The notes beneath the pieces were generated by a model. That model had not been told where the DNA came from. It searched no databases and was given only the letters and a program-made list of their open reading frames with translations. Of a stretch of 50,813 nt of DNA, positions 16,393 through 24,662 are shown in pieces. Origin of the DNA: Candidatus Abyssobacteria bacterium SURF_17 (GTDB lineage: Bacteria; Abyssobacteria; SURF-5); the NCBI GenBank assembly GCA_003598055.1, contig QZKI01000118.1:1-50813 (forward strand). Reading direction: 5' to 3'. The position numbers were made by a program, and so were the translations under genes. Position 1 is the stretch's first letter, and every line of letters begins with the position of its first letter.

Positions 16393-17834
16393 GGATGTGA
16401 CCTCCTTTGCGTGACTGTGCCGGAGCCTGCCTTTTTCCGTTTTCCGGCGGCAGGCGCAGTGGCCGTGGTTTTCCTCAGAGGATTCGCTATTCTGTCGAAT
16501 TCGGCCTCCGATAGGATTCCTTTCCCAACTGCAATGCTCAGGATTGATTCACCCGTAGTCGCTGCCTCATGCGCTATTTCCGCAGCATTGAGATATCCAA
16601 TATACGGACTCAGAACGGTCGCAAGCCCCACACTTCTCTCAAAATAGTGCTTGCACCGCTCTTTATTCGCAACTATTCCCTTTACACAATAATCGACGAA
16701 ATCAGGCATATAGTTGGCTAAGAATCGAATCGAGTGCAGCAGGTTCAACGCCATGAGCGGCATCATGACATTGAGGTCAAACTGGCCTGCCTGAACCGCG
16801 AGGGCAATCGCGAGGTCGTTCCCGACTACCTGGAATGATACCATGTTCAAACACTCGGCCATCACCGGATTCACTTTGCCGGGCATGATCGAGGAACCCG
16901 GTTGAACTGCCGGCAATGTTATCTCCGCGATTCCGGTCGTCGGCCCGGAACTGAGCAGGCGCAAATCATTTGCGATTCTGATGAGCTCGAGGGCCAAATC
17001 CCGCAGCGCTCCCGAGAGAGAAGCGATTCGGTAATTGCACTGAACCGCGAAAATCAGATTTCTCGCCGGCTTCAGCCTCAAACCGGAGAGGTTGCGCAGA
17101 TGCCGCGTCGCAATTCGGGGGAATTTCGGATGCGCGTTCAGGCCCGTGCCCACCGCCGTTCCCCCGAGCGCGACCTCGTGAAGGAGGGCCGTGCGTCGGG
17201 GAATTTCCTTTCGCGCGCACTCTACGGCGTCCGCCTGAGCGTTAAACTCCTGCCCGAGCATGATGGGCACCGCGTCCTGCAAGTGTGTTCGGCCAGATTT
17301 TATGATAAGAATGAACTCCCTGCCCTTTGAGCGCAAAGCGGAAACGAGCGCCCGTAGCGCGCTATCCAGACGCGGCAGTTCGAGGAGTGCCGAAACGTTC
17401 ATGGCGGTGGGAAACGTGTCATTCGTGGACTGCGCCATGTTCACATGGTCGTTCGGGCTCAAATATTCGTAGTCTCCGCGCTCTCTGCCAAGCCGTTCGA
17501 GCGCAAGATTCGCGACCACCTCGTTGACATTCATGTTGTACGACGTGCCTGCCCCGGCCTGGTACGCGTCGAGCGGAAACTGGTCACGATGTTTCCCGCT
17601 CAAAATCTCATCGCATGCCCACGCAATGGCTTTCGCTCTTCGGGCGTCGAGCACCTTGAGTTCCTGATTCGCGAGCGCCGCAGCCTTCTTTATCATCACG
17701 TAGGCGCGCAGAAGTGAGTCGGGCTGTCTCATCCCGCTCGCCCGGAAGTTGTCGAGCGCGCGTGCGGTCTGCACCCCGTAATATGCGTCGGCAGGAATCT
17801 CTCGCTCGCCGAGCGAATCCCTCTCGATGCGCAT
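16389..17834 (-). CDS. aspA: Aspartate ammonia-lyase (class II fumarase/aspartase family)
   Basis: A 481-residue lyase converting aspartate to fumarate and ammonia. The flexible-loop signature is GSSIMPGKVNPVMAE, followed by FQVVGND. This matches Bacillus-type aspartases better than fumarases, which read PTQCE at the same point. TGLNAHP and SPNDHVNMAQSTND are other conserved blocks. The ATG at 17834 follows the stop of the upstream zinc-ribbon gene by ten bases; the frame is open to 17876, which would overlap that gene. The C-terminus has a basic tail (KRKKAGSGTVTQRRSHP) longer than usual. Operon order is rubredoxin, zinc-ribbon protein, aspA, ferritin-like. A fumarase activity is the main alternative. 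Confidence 0.85.
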   Translation of the reverse strand: MRIERDSLGEREIPADAYYGVQTARALDNFRASGMRQPDSLLRAYVMIKKAAALANQELKVLDARRAKAIAWACDEILSGKHRDQFPLDAYQAGAGTSYNMNVNEVVANLALERLGRERGDYEYLSPNDHVNMAQSTNDTFPTAMNVSALLELPRLDSALRALVSALRSKGREFILIIKSGRTHLQDAVPIMLGQEFNAQADAVECARKEIPRRTALLHEVALGGTAVGTGLNAHPKFPRIATRHLRNLSGLRLKPARNLIFAVQCNYRIASLSGALRDLALELIRIANDLRLLSSGPTTGIAEITLPAVQPGSSIMPGKVNPVMAECLNMVSFQVVGNDLAIALAVQAGQFDLNVMMPLMALNLLHSIRFLANYMPDFVDYCVKGIVANKERCKHYFERSVGLATVLSPYIGYLNAAEIAHEAATTGESILSIAVGKGILSEAEFDRIANPLRKTTATAPAAGKRKKAGSGTVTQRRSHP

Positions 17835-17844
17835 TCTGCGGGAT

Positions 17845-18030
17845 TTACTCTGTCTGTATTTGCCAGTCGATGTCATAGGTCTGCTCGCATTGGGGACACA
17901 TTAATAGTATCCGGTACGACTTTGGTTTGCGAGTTTTCTTGAAGGTTACATGAAAACCGCCTTGATAATCACAGGAGTCGCACGCGTGAAAGTGCTTCTC
18001 CACTTCCTTGCGAATCGGACGCTTCGGCAT
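17845..18030 (-). CDS. Small zinc-ribbon protein
   Basis: A 61-residue basic protein. It has CDSC (residues 17-20) and CPQC in the second half, a four-cysteine zinc ribbon, with MPKRPIRKEVEKHFHACD at the start. The frame is open to 18186, but that would overlap the rubredoxin gene in another frame, so the ATG at 18030, with GGAG upstream, is preferred. It lies 28 bases after rubredoxin and ten before aspA, so all are probably co-transcribed. I do not recognise a named family; a nucleic-acid or protein contact role is possible. Confidence 0.6.
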   Translation of the reverse strand: MPKRPIRKEVEKHFHACDSCDYQGGFHVTFKKTRKPKSYRILLMCPQCEQTYDIDWQIQTE

Positions 18031-18058
18031 CGGACACTGCTCCGCTCGTTGACTTCGG

Positions 18059-18223
18059 TTATTCATCCAGTTCATCAAAGAAATCTTTTCCCGCCCCGCA
18101 GAGCGGGCACACCCAATCGTCCGGCAAGTCTTCAAATGTGGTTCCTGACGCGATATTGTTCTCCGGGTCACCGATGGCTGGGTCATAGATATAACCGCAT
18201 ACCGCGCACGTATACTTCTTCAT
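18059..18223 (-). CDS. Rubredoxin
   Basis: A 54-residue one-electron carrier binding a single iron through four cysteines. [10 protein letters not shown] is at residues 6-15 and CPLCGAGKD at 39-47, with the conserved [19 protein letters not shown] between them. Every core rubredoxin feature is present. The start has AGGGAG upstream. It heads an operon with a zinc-ribbon protein, aspartase and a ferritin-like diiron protein. Rubredoxin commonly donates electrons to rubrerythrin-type peroxidases, so the link to the ferritin-like gene is likely functional. The gene is short enough to be missed by length-filtered gene calling. Confidence 0.95.
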   Translation of the reverse strand: MKKYTCAVCGYIYDPAIGDPENNIASGTTFEDLPDDWVCPLCGAGKDFFDELDE

Positions 18224-18313
18224 GTTCTGCTCTCCCTCACCTGTGCCTTGCCTGGTTTATAATTGTACACATATGAATATAAATGCCCTCGCCGCCAACC
18301 GGCCAGTCGCCCG

Positions 18314-19327
18314 TCATGCGTGCTGCCCCCCGGATGATACCTCCATGATGGGGAGGGCGCGTCGCATCGAGCGCCGGTAACTCGCCACAAACAGAGCGCC
18401 GAAGAGTGCGGTGACCAAGAGATGCACCCACCCGAACGTTGACTCCTGCGGGCTGAGCGAGGGAATGACCAACAGATATTTCTCGAAAAAGAGCCCGAGT
18501 GCTATCGAGAAAGATGCGAACAAAGGCGCAAGCCCGATCATTTTCGCGCGCATGGGCATAAGCATAACAAAAGGGAACACAAACGCTAGGGCAAGCACTG
18601 CATACGAGATATTCTTCCACGGCGCCTGATAGAAACGCAGATACAAGAATCGCGCTTCCGCCGGTATGTCTCCATACCAGATGACAATGTACTGGCTCCA
18701 CAAAAGGGAAACCCAGAAAAGCGAAAAGCCAAACAGCAATTGACTGAGCTTACGCCGGTCCTCCGATGGAACCCCGCCTCGGAAGATGCCGATGATACAC
18801 AAGCCCGCAATGCCCAAATAAAACGAGCCAACTGCATAATGTGCGCCAAGCAAGGTGCTGTACCATTCCGGTTCCAGCGACATGATCAGGTCAAACGCCA
18901 GATAGCTGAATACCACCATGAACGCCATCACGAGCGCCACCGCCCACGGGGAGGCATTTTCTCGGTCGCCGGAAGACGTGATTCCTCTCGATGCAAGAAA
19001 TTTCCGGCTCAACAGCGCCAGAATCGCAAGCCCGACGAGGCCGCGCGCCGCGAGGAACGGCACATTCAGGTACGCCGCCTTTTCTGGAACCGGATGCGCA
19101 ATCCATGGGAAAATATGCGTGCGACCAAAGAGCAAGATGACATAGAGCACGACACACGCCGTCAGAAAGTCTTGCGCATAGCTGCCCAACTGGATGTACC
19201 GGCGCCCCCACCGCGCGCCCGTGATGTTCAGAACTGCGGCAAAAATGATAATGCCCTGGGCAAGGCCCGCCCAGAAGAGGAAATTATAAACGTATGCTTG
19301 CCAGAACAAATCGGACAGACTATTCAT
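18314..19327 (-). CDS. actF: Alternative complex III membrane subunit ActF
   Basis: A 337-residue polytopic membrane protein with about nine or ten hydrophobic helices. It resembles ActF, the second large membrane subunit of the quinol:electron-acceptor oxidoreductase ACIII, related to NrfD/ActC. FGRTHIFPWIAHPVPEKAAYLN and the SLEPEWYSTLLGAHYAVGSF segment are typical of the family. It is the last gene of the act operon; its start overlaps the actD stop by eight bases. It probably helps form the membrane half of the complex. It is shorter than many ActF proteins, and its C-terminus (MEVSSGGQHA) is hydrophilic. Confidence 0.85.
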   Translation of the reverse strand: MNSLSDLFWQAYVYNFLFWAGLAQGIIIFAAVLNITGARWGRRYIQLGSYAQDFLTACVVLYVILLFGRTHIFPWIAHPVPEKAAYLNVPFLAARGLVGLAILALLSRKFLASRGITSSGDRENASPWAVALVMAFMVVFSYLAFDLIMSLEPEWYSTLLGAHYAVGSFYLGIAGLCIIGIFRGGVPSEDRRKLSQLLFGFSLFWVSLLWSQYIVIWYGDIPAEARFLYLRFYQAPWKNISYAVLALAFVFPFVMLMPMRAKMIGLAPLFASFSIALGLFFEKYLLVIPSLSPQESTFGWVHLLVTALFGALFVASYRRSMRRALPIMEVSSGGQHA

Positions 19328-19865
19328 GATTTACCGACTCACGCTGTGCTAAACCGCTCCCGCCCCGGTTCACTTCGCGCGCGCCCGCATCTCGCAAGTG
19401 CCGCTCGATGGAATCCGACTGGGCCGGGTCATGCCACACCAGAAGCGCAAAATCACTCCGGGAACATCCCGGGTGATACCACTCTTTTTCTATCGGCGGC
19501 AGTTTGGCATTCACCAAAAATCCCACAAGAGTCGCCACCGCTCCGAAGAGTATTGTCATCTCGAACGCAATTATCACAAATGCCGGTAATGAAAGCGCCG
19601 GTTTGCCGCCGGTCAGCAGCGGCCAGTGCAGCACGGTGCCCACCTGCAATCCCATTCCCGCGAACGCGCCTGCGATGCAACCGATAAGCGTAAACCAACG
19701 CACGCTGCTGGGGCGCTGCGGCAGAAGTTCGTGCAGCTCCGGCAGAGGAATCGGGCTCAATACCTCAAGCTGTCCGTGACCCTCGCGCAGCATCAGCTTA
19801 ACTGCGTTTGTGAGCTCCACCGCGCTTCCATACACCGCCAGTAGCTGACTGCGGTCCTCACCCAT
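19320..19865 (-). CDS. actD: Alternative complex III subunit ActD (DUF3341)
   Basis: A 181-residue protein with two membrane helices (about residues 58-80 and 94-117) between soluble ends, which is the ActD layout. The family-typical PLPELHELLPQRPS precedes the first helix, and KEWYHPGC.RSDFALLV follows the second. In ACIII structures ActD sits beside ActC and ActF as a membrane-anchored accessory subunit without cofactors. Its start overlaps the end of actC by eight bases and its end overlaps actF by eight, so all three are translationally coupled. Confidence 0.88.
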   Translation of the reverse strand: MGEDRSQLLAVYGSAVELTNAVKLMLREGHGQLEVLSPIPLPELHELLPQRPSSVRWFTLIGCIAGAFAGMGLQVGTVLHWPLLTGGKPALSLPAFVIIAFEMTILFGAVATLVGFLVNAKLPPIEKEWYHPGCSRSDFALLVWHDPAQSDSIERHLRDAGAREVNRGGSGLAQRESVNHE

Positions 19866-21192
19866 GCTCGCTTTCTCCTGATTGCGACCGGACGAGCGCC
19901 TTCATTTCACCGATGGCTACAACGGGAAATATCTTCGCGAGCACCGCGAACAGGAAGAAGAAGAGGCCAAAACTCCCCAGCAGGATTCCCCACTCAACAA
20001 GCGTCGGCGCGTACGTGCCCCATGCATATGGGTCATAATCCTGCGAAAGGCTCGTAACGATGATGACAAATCGTTCCACCCACATCCCGATGACAACGCC
20101 GACGGCCACGACGTACACATACTTCAGGTTCTCACGCAACCGCGCGCTCAGGAGCGTCAGCGGCAGGAGCGAATTGAGCACAATCATCAGCCAGAACAAT
20201 GGGCCGTACGTCCCGAACGCCCGGTTGTAAAAGCTGTGCTGCTCGATGTCGTTTCCCGTGTACCACGCAATGAAGAACTCCGCGAAGTAAGAATAGGTGA
20301 TGATGAGGCTCATGAACACCAGCATCTTGCACAAGAGACTGAAATGCCGGACCGTAATCAGCTCATGGAGTCCGAGGAACTTCCGCATCGGCAACAGTAT
20401 CACGATAATCATGGCGCAGCCCGAGAAGATAGCGCCCGCCACGAAATAGGGGGCGAAAATCGTACTGTGCCAGCCGGGGATCAACGAAACTGCGAAGTCC
20501 CAGCTCACAACGCTGTGCACTGAAATCACGAGCGGCGTTGCCAGCGCCGCGAGCAACATATAGGCCATTTCATAATGGTGCCACTGCCGATGACTGCCAC
20601 GCCAGCCGAGAGCAAGAGCGCTATACACCCTCTTTATAATCCCGTTTGACCGGTCGCGCACCGTCGCAAGGTCCGGAATCAGCCCTACATAGAAGAACAT
20701 GATGCTGACGAGCATGTACGTGGTTATCGCGAACACATCCCACAGAAGCGGGCTGCGGAAATTCGGCCACAGCTCGCGTGTGCTCGGATACGGAATCATG
20801 TAGTACACAAGCCACACTCTCCCGAGGTGCACGAGCGGGAATAGCCCGGCAGTCATGATGGCGACAACCGTCATCGCTTCCGCAATCCGGTTGATGCTTG
20901 TCCGCCATCGGGCTTGAAACAGATACAGGATGGCCGAGATGAGCGTACCTGAGTGGGCGAGTCCGACCCAGAAGACAAAGTTGATGATGAAGACGCCCCA
21001 ATGGACCGGATTGTTGATGCCCGCAACGCCAATCGAGACGAGGATTATCTGCGAATAGGCCACCACTCCGATAAGCAGGCAGACAAGCGTAAGCCCGACG
21101 AAAGCAAGATACAACTTGCCCGGCCGCAGCAGACCGCCGAGCACCGTGGTTTCGATGCGTTCGAAATCAGGAATGCGGGTTTCTCCGTCCAT
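19858..21192 (-). CDS. actC: Alternative complex III quinol-binding membrane subunit ActC (NrfD family)
   Basis: A 444-residue NrfD/PsrC-type protein with about ten membrane helices. NrfD-like subunits bind quinol and, in ACIII, pass electrons to the iron-sulfur subunit ActB and may help move protons. WGVFIINFVFWVGLAHSGTLISA and SVVSWDFAVSLIPGWHSTIFAPYFVAGAIFSG are classic ActC segments. The ATG at 21192 is chosen because GTGAGG lies just upstream and it clears the actB stop; an in-frame ATG at 21225 would overlap actB by 26 bases. Inner membrane. Confidence 0.92.
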   Translation of the reverse strand: MDGETRIPDFERIETTVLGGLLRPGKLYLAFVGLTLVCLLIGVVAYSQIILVSIGVAGINNPVHWGVFIINFVFWVGLAHSGTLISAILYLFQARWRTSINRIAEAMTVVAIMTAGLFPLVHLGRVWLVYYMIPYPSTRELWPNFRSPLLWDVFAITTYMLVSIMFFYVGLIPDLATVRDRSNGIIKRVYSALALGWRGSHRQWHHYEMAYMLLAALATPLVISVHSVVSWDFAVSLIPGWHSTIFAPYFVAGAIFSGCAMIIVILLPMRKFLGLHELITVRHFSLLCKMLVFMSLIITYSYFAEFFIAWYTGNDIEQHSFYNRAFGTYGPLFWLMIVLNSLLPLTLLSARLRENLKYVYVVAVGVVIGMWVERFVIIVTSLSQDYDPYAWGTYAPTLVEWGILLGSFGLFFFLFAVLAKIFPVVAIGEMKALVRSQSGESEHG

Positions 21193-21199
21193 CACAACC

Positions 21200-24136
21200 T
21201 CACACACTCTCTGTGCCGGTTCCATCAGCGAGGCATTCGCGTCTGAGATATACGATCGACGGCTGCGTGTTCAATTCCGAGAAGATGGTGTATCCCCTCG
21301 GGTCCGAAAATCGCGTGGCCACCTCGCTCGTGCCGTCGTTCAAGTCCCCGAACGTTATCGCATGCGTCGGGCAACTCTGCGCGCACGCGGGCACAACCTC
21401 TCCGTCGCGAAGCGCGCGGCCCTCCACCTTTGCAATTTCCTTGTGCTCCCGAATGCGCTGCACGCAAAACGTGCATTTCTCCATGATGCCACGCGTGCGA
21501 ATAGAAACATCCGGATTGAACTGCCGCTCCAGAGGCGGGTCCACTTTATACGTGAACCAGTTGAAACGCCGCACCTTGTACGGGCAATTGTTTGCGCAAT
21601 AGCGCGTTCCCACACATCGGTTGTATATTTGTTGGTTGAGTCCTTCACTGCTGTGAAGCGCCGCATATACCGGGCAAACCGTCTCGCACGGCGCGTGTTC
21701 GCAGTGCTGGCACAGCATTGGCAAAAATACGATTCGGCCGCGGTCGATAAACCGTTCGATGCGAAGCCACGACAGCTCCCGGCCGTTCAAGCATTGCTTC
21801 CTGCCGACGACGTAGATATTGTTTTCCGCCTGGCACGCAACCGCGCACGCCCCGCACCCAATACACCGCGATAGGTCAATCACCATTCCCCAATCATGGA
21901 CGGGATGTTCGTGCTTCGGATAGAGGTCGGCTTCGACGATGGCTTCCTCCGCAGGGTGTTGCTCCGACTGACCGGTCTCGGAAATCGCGGTCGTTTGCGC
22001 GATGCCGCGCCCTTTCTGCGAATTGTGTCCCTGCAAACGCGCCAATCGAACACGGCCAACAACGCCTTTGAATTCCACAGGTGCGCCAACCCACGATATC
22101 GAGCCGGATGACGTGTCGATGTGCCCGGCCAATCGGTGCAGCAGATGACTGTCAGCGGCGTAATGATATTGAGCATACGCATTGCTCGGGACTCCTAATG
22201 GCATCGCGGCGACCGCGTCACTCGTGCCGGGTTGCACATATGCCGGCACAGTTATGGTATCTCCGCCGCATTCAATTCTTACCATATCGCCCGAACGACA
22301 TTTCCATTTCTTCGCCGTCTCGGGTGAAATGAGAAGCGGTGTATCCCACACGAGCGTCGTGATTGGGTCGGGCATCTCATGGAGCCACGGCCTGCCGGTC
22401 TGACGCCCGTCACCATAGCGGATGGTGGTGATGGGAAGCGCAGTAATCGTGCCCGGCTCCGGAAAAGCAAGCTCCACGCTCGGGATTGCATCAGCGGCTC
22501 GCGCATCAAGCTGTACGTTCCGTGCAGTCGGTCGCTCCCAATATCCCCCGCTAGCGAGGACTTCCTGCCAGAAATCATCAAATTCCACATTGGCAGATTC
22601 CCCGCCCCGAATCTTGTTCCATTGCCCGCGCAGGAACTCTTCATAGTGGCCGTTGGGCTCCGGCCGCTTTTCCATCAATGCATTCATGATTTGCAGGAAC
22701 GCCTCTCCCGGATGCACGGAGTCGCACCACGGGGCGATGGTCGGCTGCTGCACGCAGTGCAACCCGCTCCGAGGCTCCACCAAATCCCAACGCTCAAGCC
22801 AGTGGTGAATGGGCAGGATGATGTCATACGATTCGGAAGCGCTGTCACGCACCGGCGCAAGTTGCACCGTGAGCGGCACGCGCTTCACTGCGGCTCTCCA
22901 ACGTTCCGGTTCCGGAAACGCGAACTCCGGATTCGTATCATGAACGATGAGCGCTTCCACCCGGCCCGCTTCCATTTCCTCGACCAAATCGGTTAGCTGT
23001 CTGTGCGTCCCCACCGGCGCATGCTCGAATCGCTCGAATGAAAGAGTCTTCCCATAATTTCCTGCCGCGATGTTGATAAGATTCACCCCGATTTGGATAA
23101 CCGTCCCGTATTTGCTGCGGCATGTGGGACCGCCGGCAACCGCCAGACTCGGCGTTTGGTTCCTCAAGCGATTTGCAACGCCCATCAAGGTATCGACCGA
23201 CACGCCGCTTGCGCGTGCGGCGCGTTCCATACTGAAGGATTGGAGAGCGCGGCGCCATTTTTCCGCTTGCTCCGGCGGCATAGCCGAGTTTTTAAGCATC
23301 TCATGCGCGATTGCCAGGACTATCAGCGTCTCCGCCCCCGGCGGACAACAATAGCGCTCATCTGCATTCGCCCCTGTGAGCGACAGATGCGACTCAAACT
23401 GAATCAACCTCCACGGCATGCCGTCAACCACATGGCGTGCTTCGGCGAAACCGTACGCGTTGCTCACGGGCGAAAGCCACGTCTCAAACAGGTCCGCGCC
23501 GAAAGACACAATCGAACGAACCCTATCGAGCGAATACGTGGGAATGCCCTCAATCCCGAAACATAGCTTATTGGCGGCTGACATCGCGGCGTAATCAGTC
23601 AGCTCATGCGAAATCACCTTCAGGCGCGGCAGACTCGAAGTCTGCGAATCGAGCAAAGCCTTCAGGCTGCCGGTCACGTGTCTCGTAAGGATTGCTACCT
23701 TCCCGGCGTTTCTGCCGCTGCTCACGCGCAAGCGCGCCCCAAGCTTGTCCATTGCATCGAACCAGCTTACGGCTGCGAGCTGTCCCTCGTTGTTGCGGAG
23801 AAGCGGCGAGCGTATGCGCGCCGGGCTGTACAGCGCCTGCAGAGCTGATTGCCCGCGCGCGCACAGACCGCCGTGGTTTATCGGATGCTGTTCGTTGCCT
23901 TCAATCTTGACCGCGTTGCCCTCGCGTACGCGCACCTTCACGCCACAGCCCGCAGAACATTCCGCACATGTCGAGTTCAGCCAGTATGATATGCCCGGAA
24001 TTATTTCTTCATCGGGAATGAGTCCTCGGAGTATGACTCCGGCGCGCGACCGGCCAAGCGGCAGCATTGCTCCCGCGCCCATCAGGCCTGTGCTCTTGAG
24101 GAACCTTCTCCGGCTGAGCGTGTTCTTCTTGTTCAT
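21200..24136 (-). CDS. actB: Alternative complex III iron-sulfur subunit ActB (TAT-exported, fused)
   Basis: A 978-residue fusion of a molybdopterin-oxidoreductase-like domain and a ferredoxin-like domain. The N-terminus has a twin-arginine signal (SRRRFLKSTG). The first domain keeps four cysteines (CAECSAGCG at about 56-64 and a later LCARGQ), which could bind a 4Fe-4S cluster. The C-terminal domain from about residue 750 holds four cluster motifs: CIGCGACAVAC, CQHCEHAPCETVC, CVGTRYCANNC, and CTFC with CAQSC. In known ACIII this subunit carries electrons from ActC quinol oxidation to haem c of ActA/ActE. Periplasmic face. It starts 13 bases after the actA stop. Confidence 0.94.
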   Translation of the reverse strand: MNKKNTLSRRRFLKSTGLMGAGAMLPLGRSRAGVILRGLIPDEEIIPGISYWLNSTCAECSAGCGVKVRVREGNAVKIEGNEQHPINHGGLCARGQSALQALYSPARIRSPLLRNNEGQLAAVSWFDAMDKLGARLRVSSGRNAGKVAILTRHVTGSLKALLDSQTSSLPRLKVISHELTDYAAMSAANKLCFGIEGIPTYSLDRVRSIVSFGADLFETWLSPVSNAYGFAEARHVVDGMPWRLIQFESHLSLTGANADERYCCPPGAETLIVLAIAHEMLKNSAMPPEQAEKWRRALQSFSMERAARASGVSVDTLMGVANRLRNQTPSLAVAGGPTCRSKYGTVIQIGVNLINIAAGNYGKTLSFERFEHAPVGTHRQLTDLVEEMEAGRVEALIVHDTNPEFAFPEPERWRAAVKRVPLTVQLAPVRDSASESYDIILPIHHWLERWDLVEPRSGLHCVQQPTIAPWCDSVHPGEAFLQIMNALMEKRPEPNGHYEEFLRGQWNKIRGGESANVEFDDFWQEVLASGGYWERPTARNVQLDARAADAIPSVELAFPEPGTITALPITTIRYGDGRQTGRPWLHEMPDPITTLVWDTPLLISPETAKKWKCRSGDMVRIECGGDTITVPAYVQPGTSDAVAAMPLGVPSNAYAQYHYAADSHLLHRLAGHIDTSSGSISWVGAPVEFKGVVGRVRLARLQGHNSQKGRGIAQTTAISETGQSEQHPAEEAIVEADLYPKHEHPVHDWGMVIDLSRCIGCGACAVACQAENNIYVVGRKQCLNGRELSWLRIERFIDRGRIVFLPMLCQHCEHAPCETVCPVYAALHSSEGLNQQIYNRCVGTRYCANNCPYKVRRFNWFTYKVDPPLERQFNPDVSIRTRGIMEKCTFCVQRIREHKEIAKVEGRALRDGEVVPACAQSCPTHAITFGDLNDGTSEVATRFSDPRGYTIFSELNTQPSIVYLRRECLADGTGTESV

Positions 24137-24149
24137 TGCTCCGATGACC

Positions 24150-24659
24150 TTACTTATGGCAGGTGACGCACTCTCGCGGGGCGCCTCTGCGCCTATGACA
24201 TTGGACGCACCATCCCATGCCCATATCGGTCACCTGCTGTGCCGTTGTCATGAGCTCGACCGGCCCATGACATTCCTGACACTTCACATTGCTCAGTACG
24301 TGGCGTCTGTGGCTAAAATATACGTGCGGCTTGCTCTGGTAAACGCGCACCCATTCTACCGATTTCCCTGTTTGATAGAGTTCCGTGAGCTTTATCACCT
24401 CAGGCTTGTCTGTCGCCACCGCCTCATGACATGACATGCAGAGTTCGGCCCCGGGCAAGCCCGCGTAGATTGACTTCTCTGCGTACAGGTGGCAGTCCGT
24501 GCATTGCATCCCCAAATCTCCCGCATGAATGCGGTGCGGAAACTCCACCGGCTGCGCCGGACGGAGCGTGGGCTTTTGCATCAGGCCGAAGGCTATCACT
24601 GCCAGTGCCACGGCCGCAAACCACGCTATCACCATCCCGTAGACTGCGAGATTCTTCAC
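24150..24659 (-). CDS. actA: Alternative complex III pentahaem cytochrome c subunit ActA
   Basis: A 169-residue membrane-anchored multihaem cytochrome. One N-terminal helix (about residues 5-27) anchors it, and five CxxCH sites follow: CTDCH 53, CMSCH 74, CQECH 127, CVQCH 151 and CVTCH 164. This is the haem count and size of ActA. Extra histidines (FPHRIHAG, FSHRRH) suit bis-His ligation. The start is a GTG at 24659, three bases after the stop of the bd-like cytochrome gene. ActA takes electrons from ActB and gives them to a soluble or fused cytochrome c. Confidence 0.94.
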   Translation of the reverse strand: MKNLAVYGMVIAWFAAVALAVIAFGLMQKPTLRPAQPVEFPHRIHAGDLGMQCTDCHLYAEKSIYAGLPGAELCMSCHEAVATDKPEVIKLTELYQTGKSVEWVRVYQSKPHVYFSHRRHVLSNVKCQECHGPVELMTTAQQVTDMGMGWCVQCHRRRGAPRECVTCHK

Positions 24660-24662
24660 GGA

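Noticed and set aside
18740-19687. Open frame of 315 codons antisense to actF and actD
   Set aside because: Both act genes have family signatures and coupled ends; the antisense frame does not.
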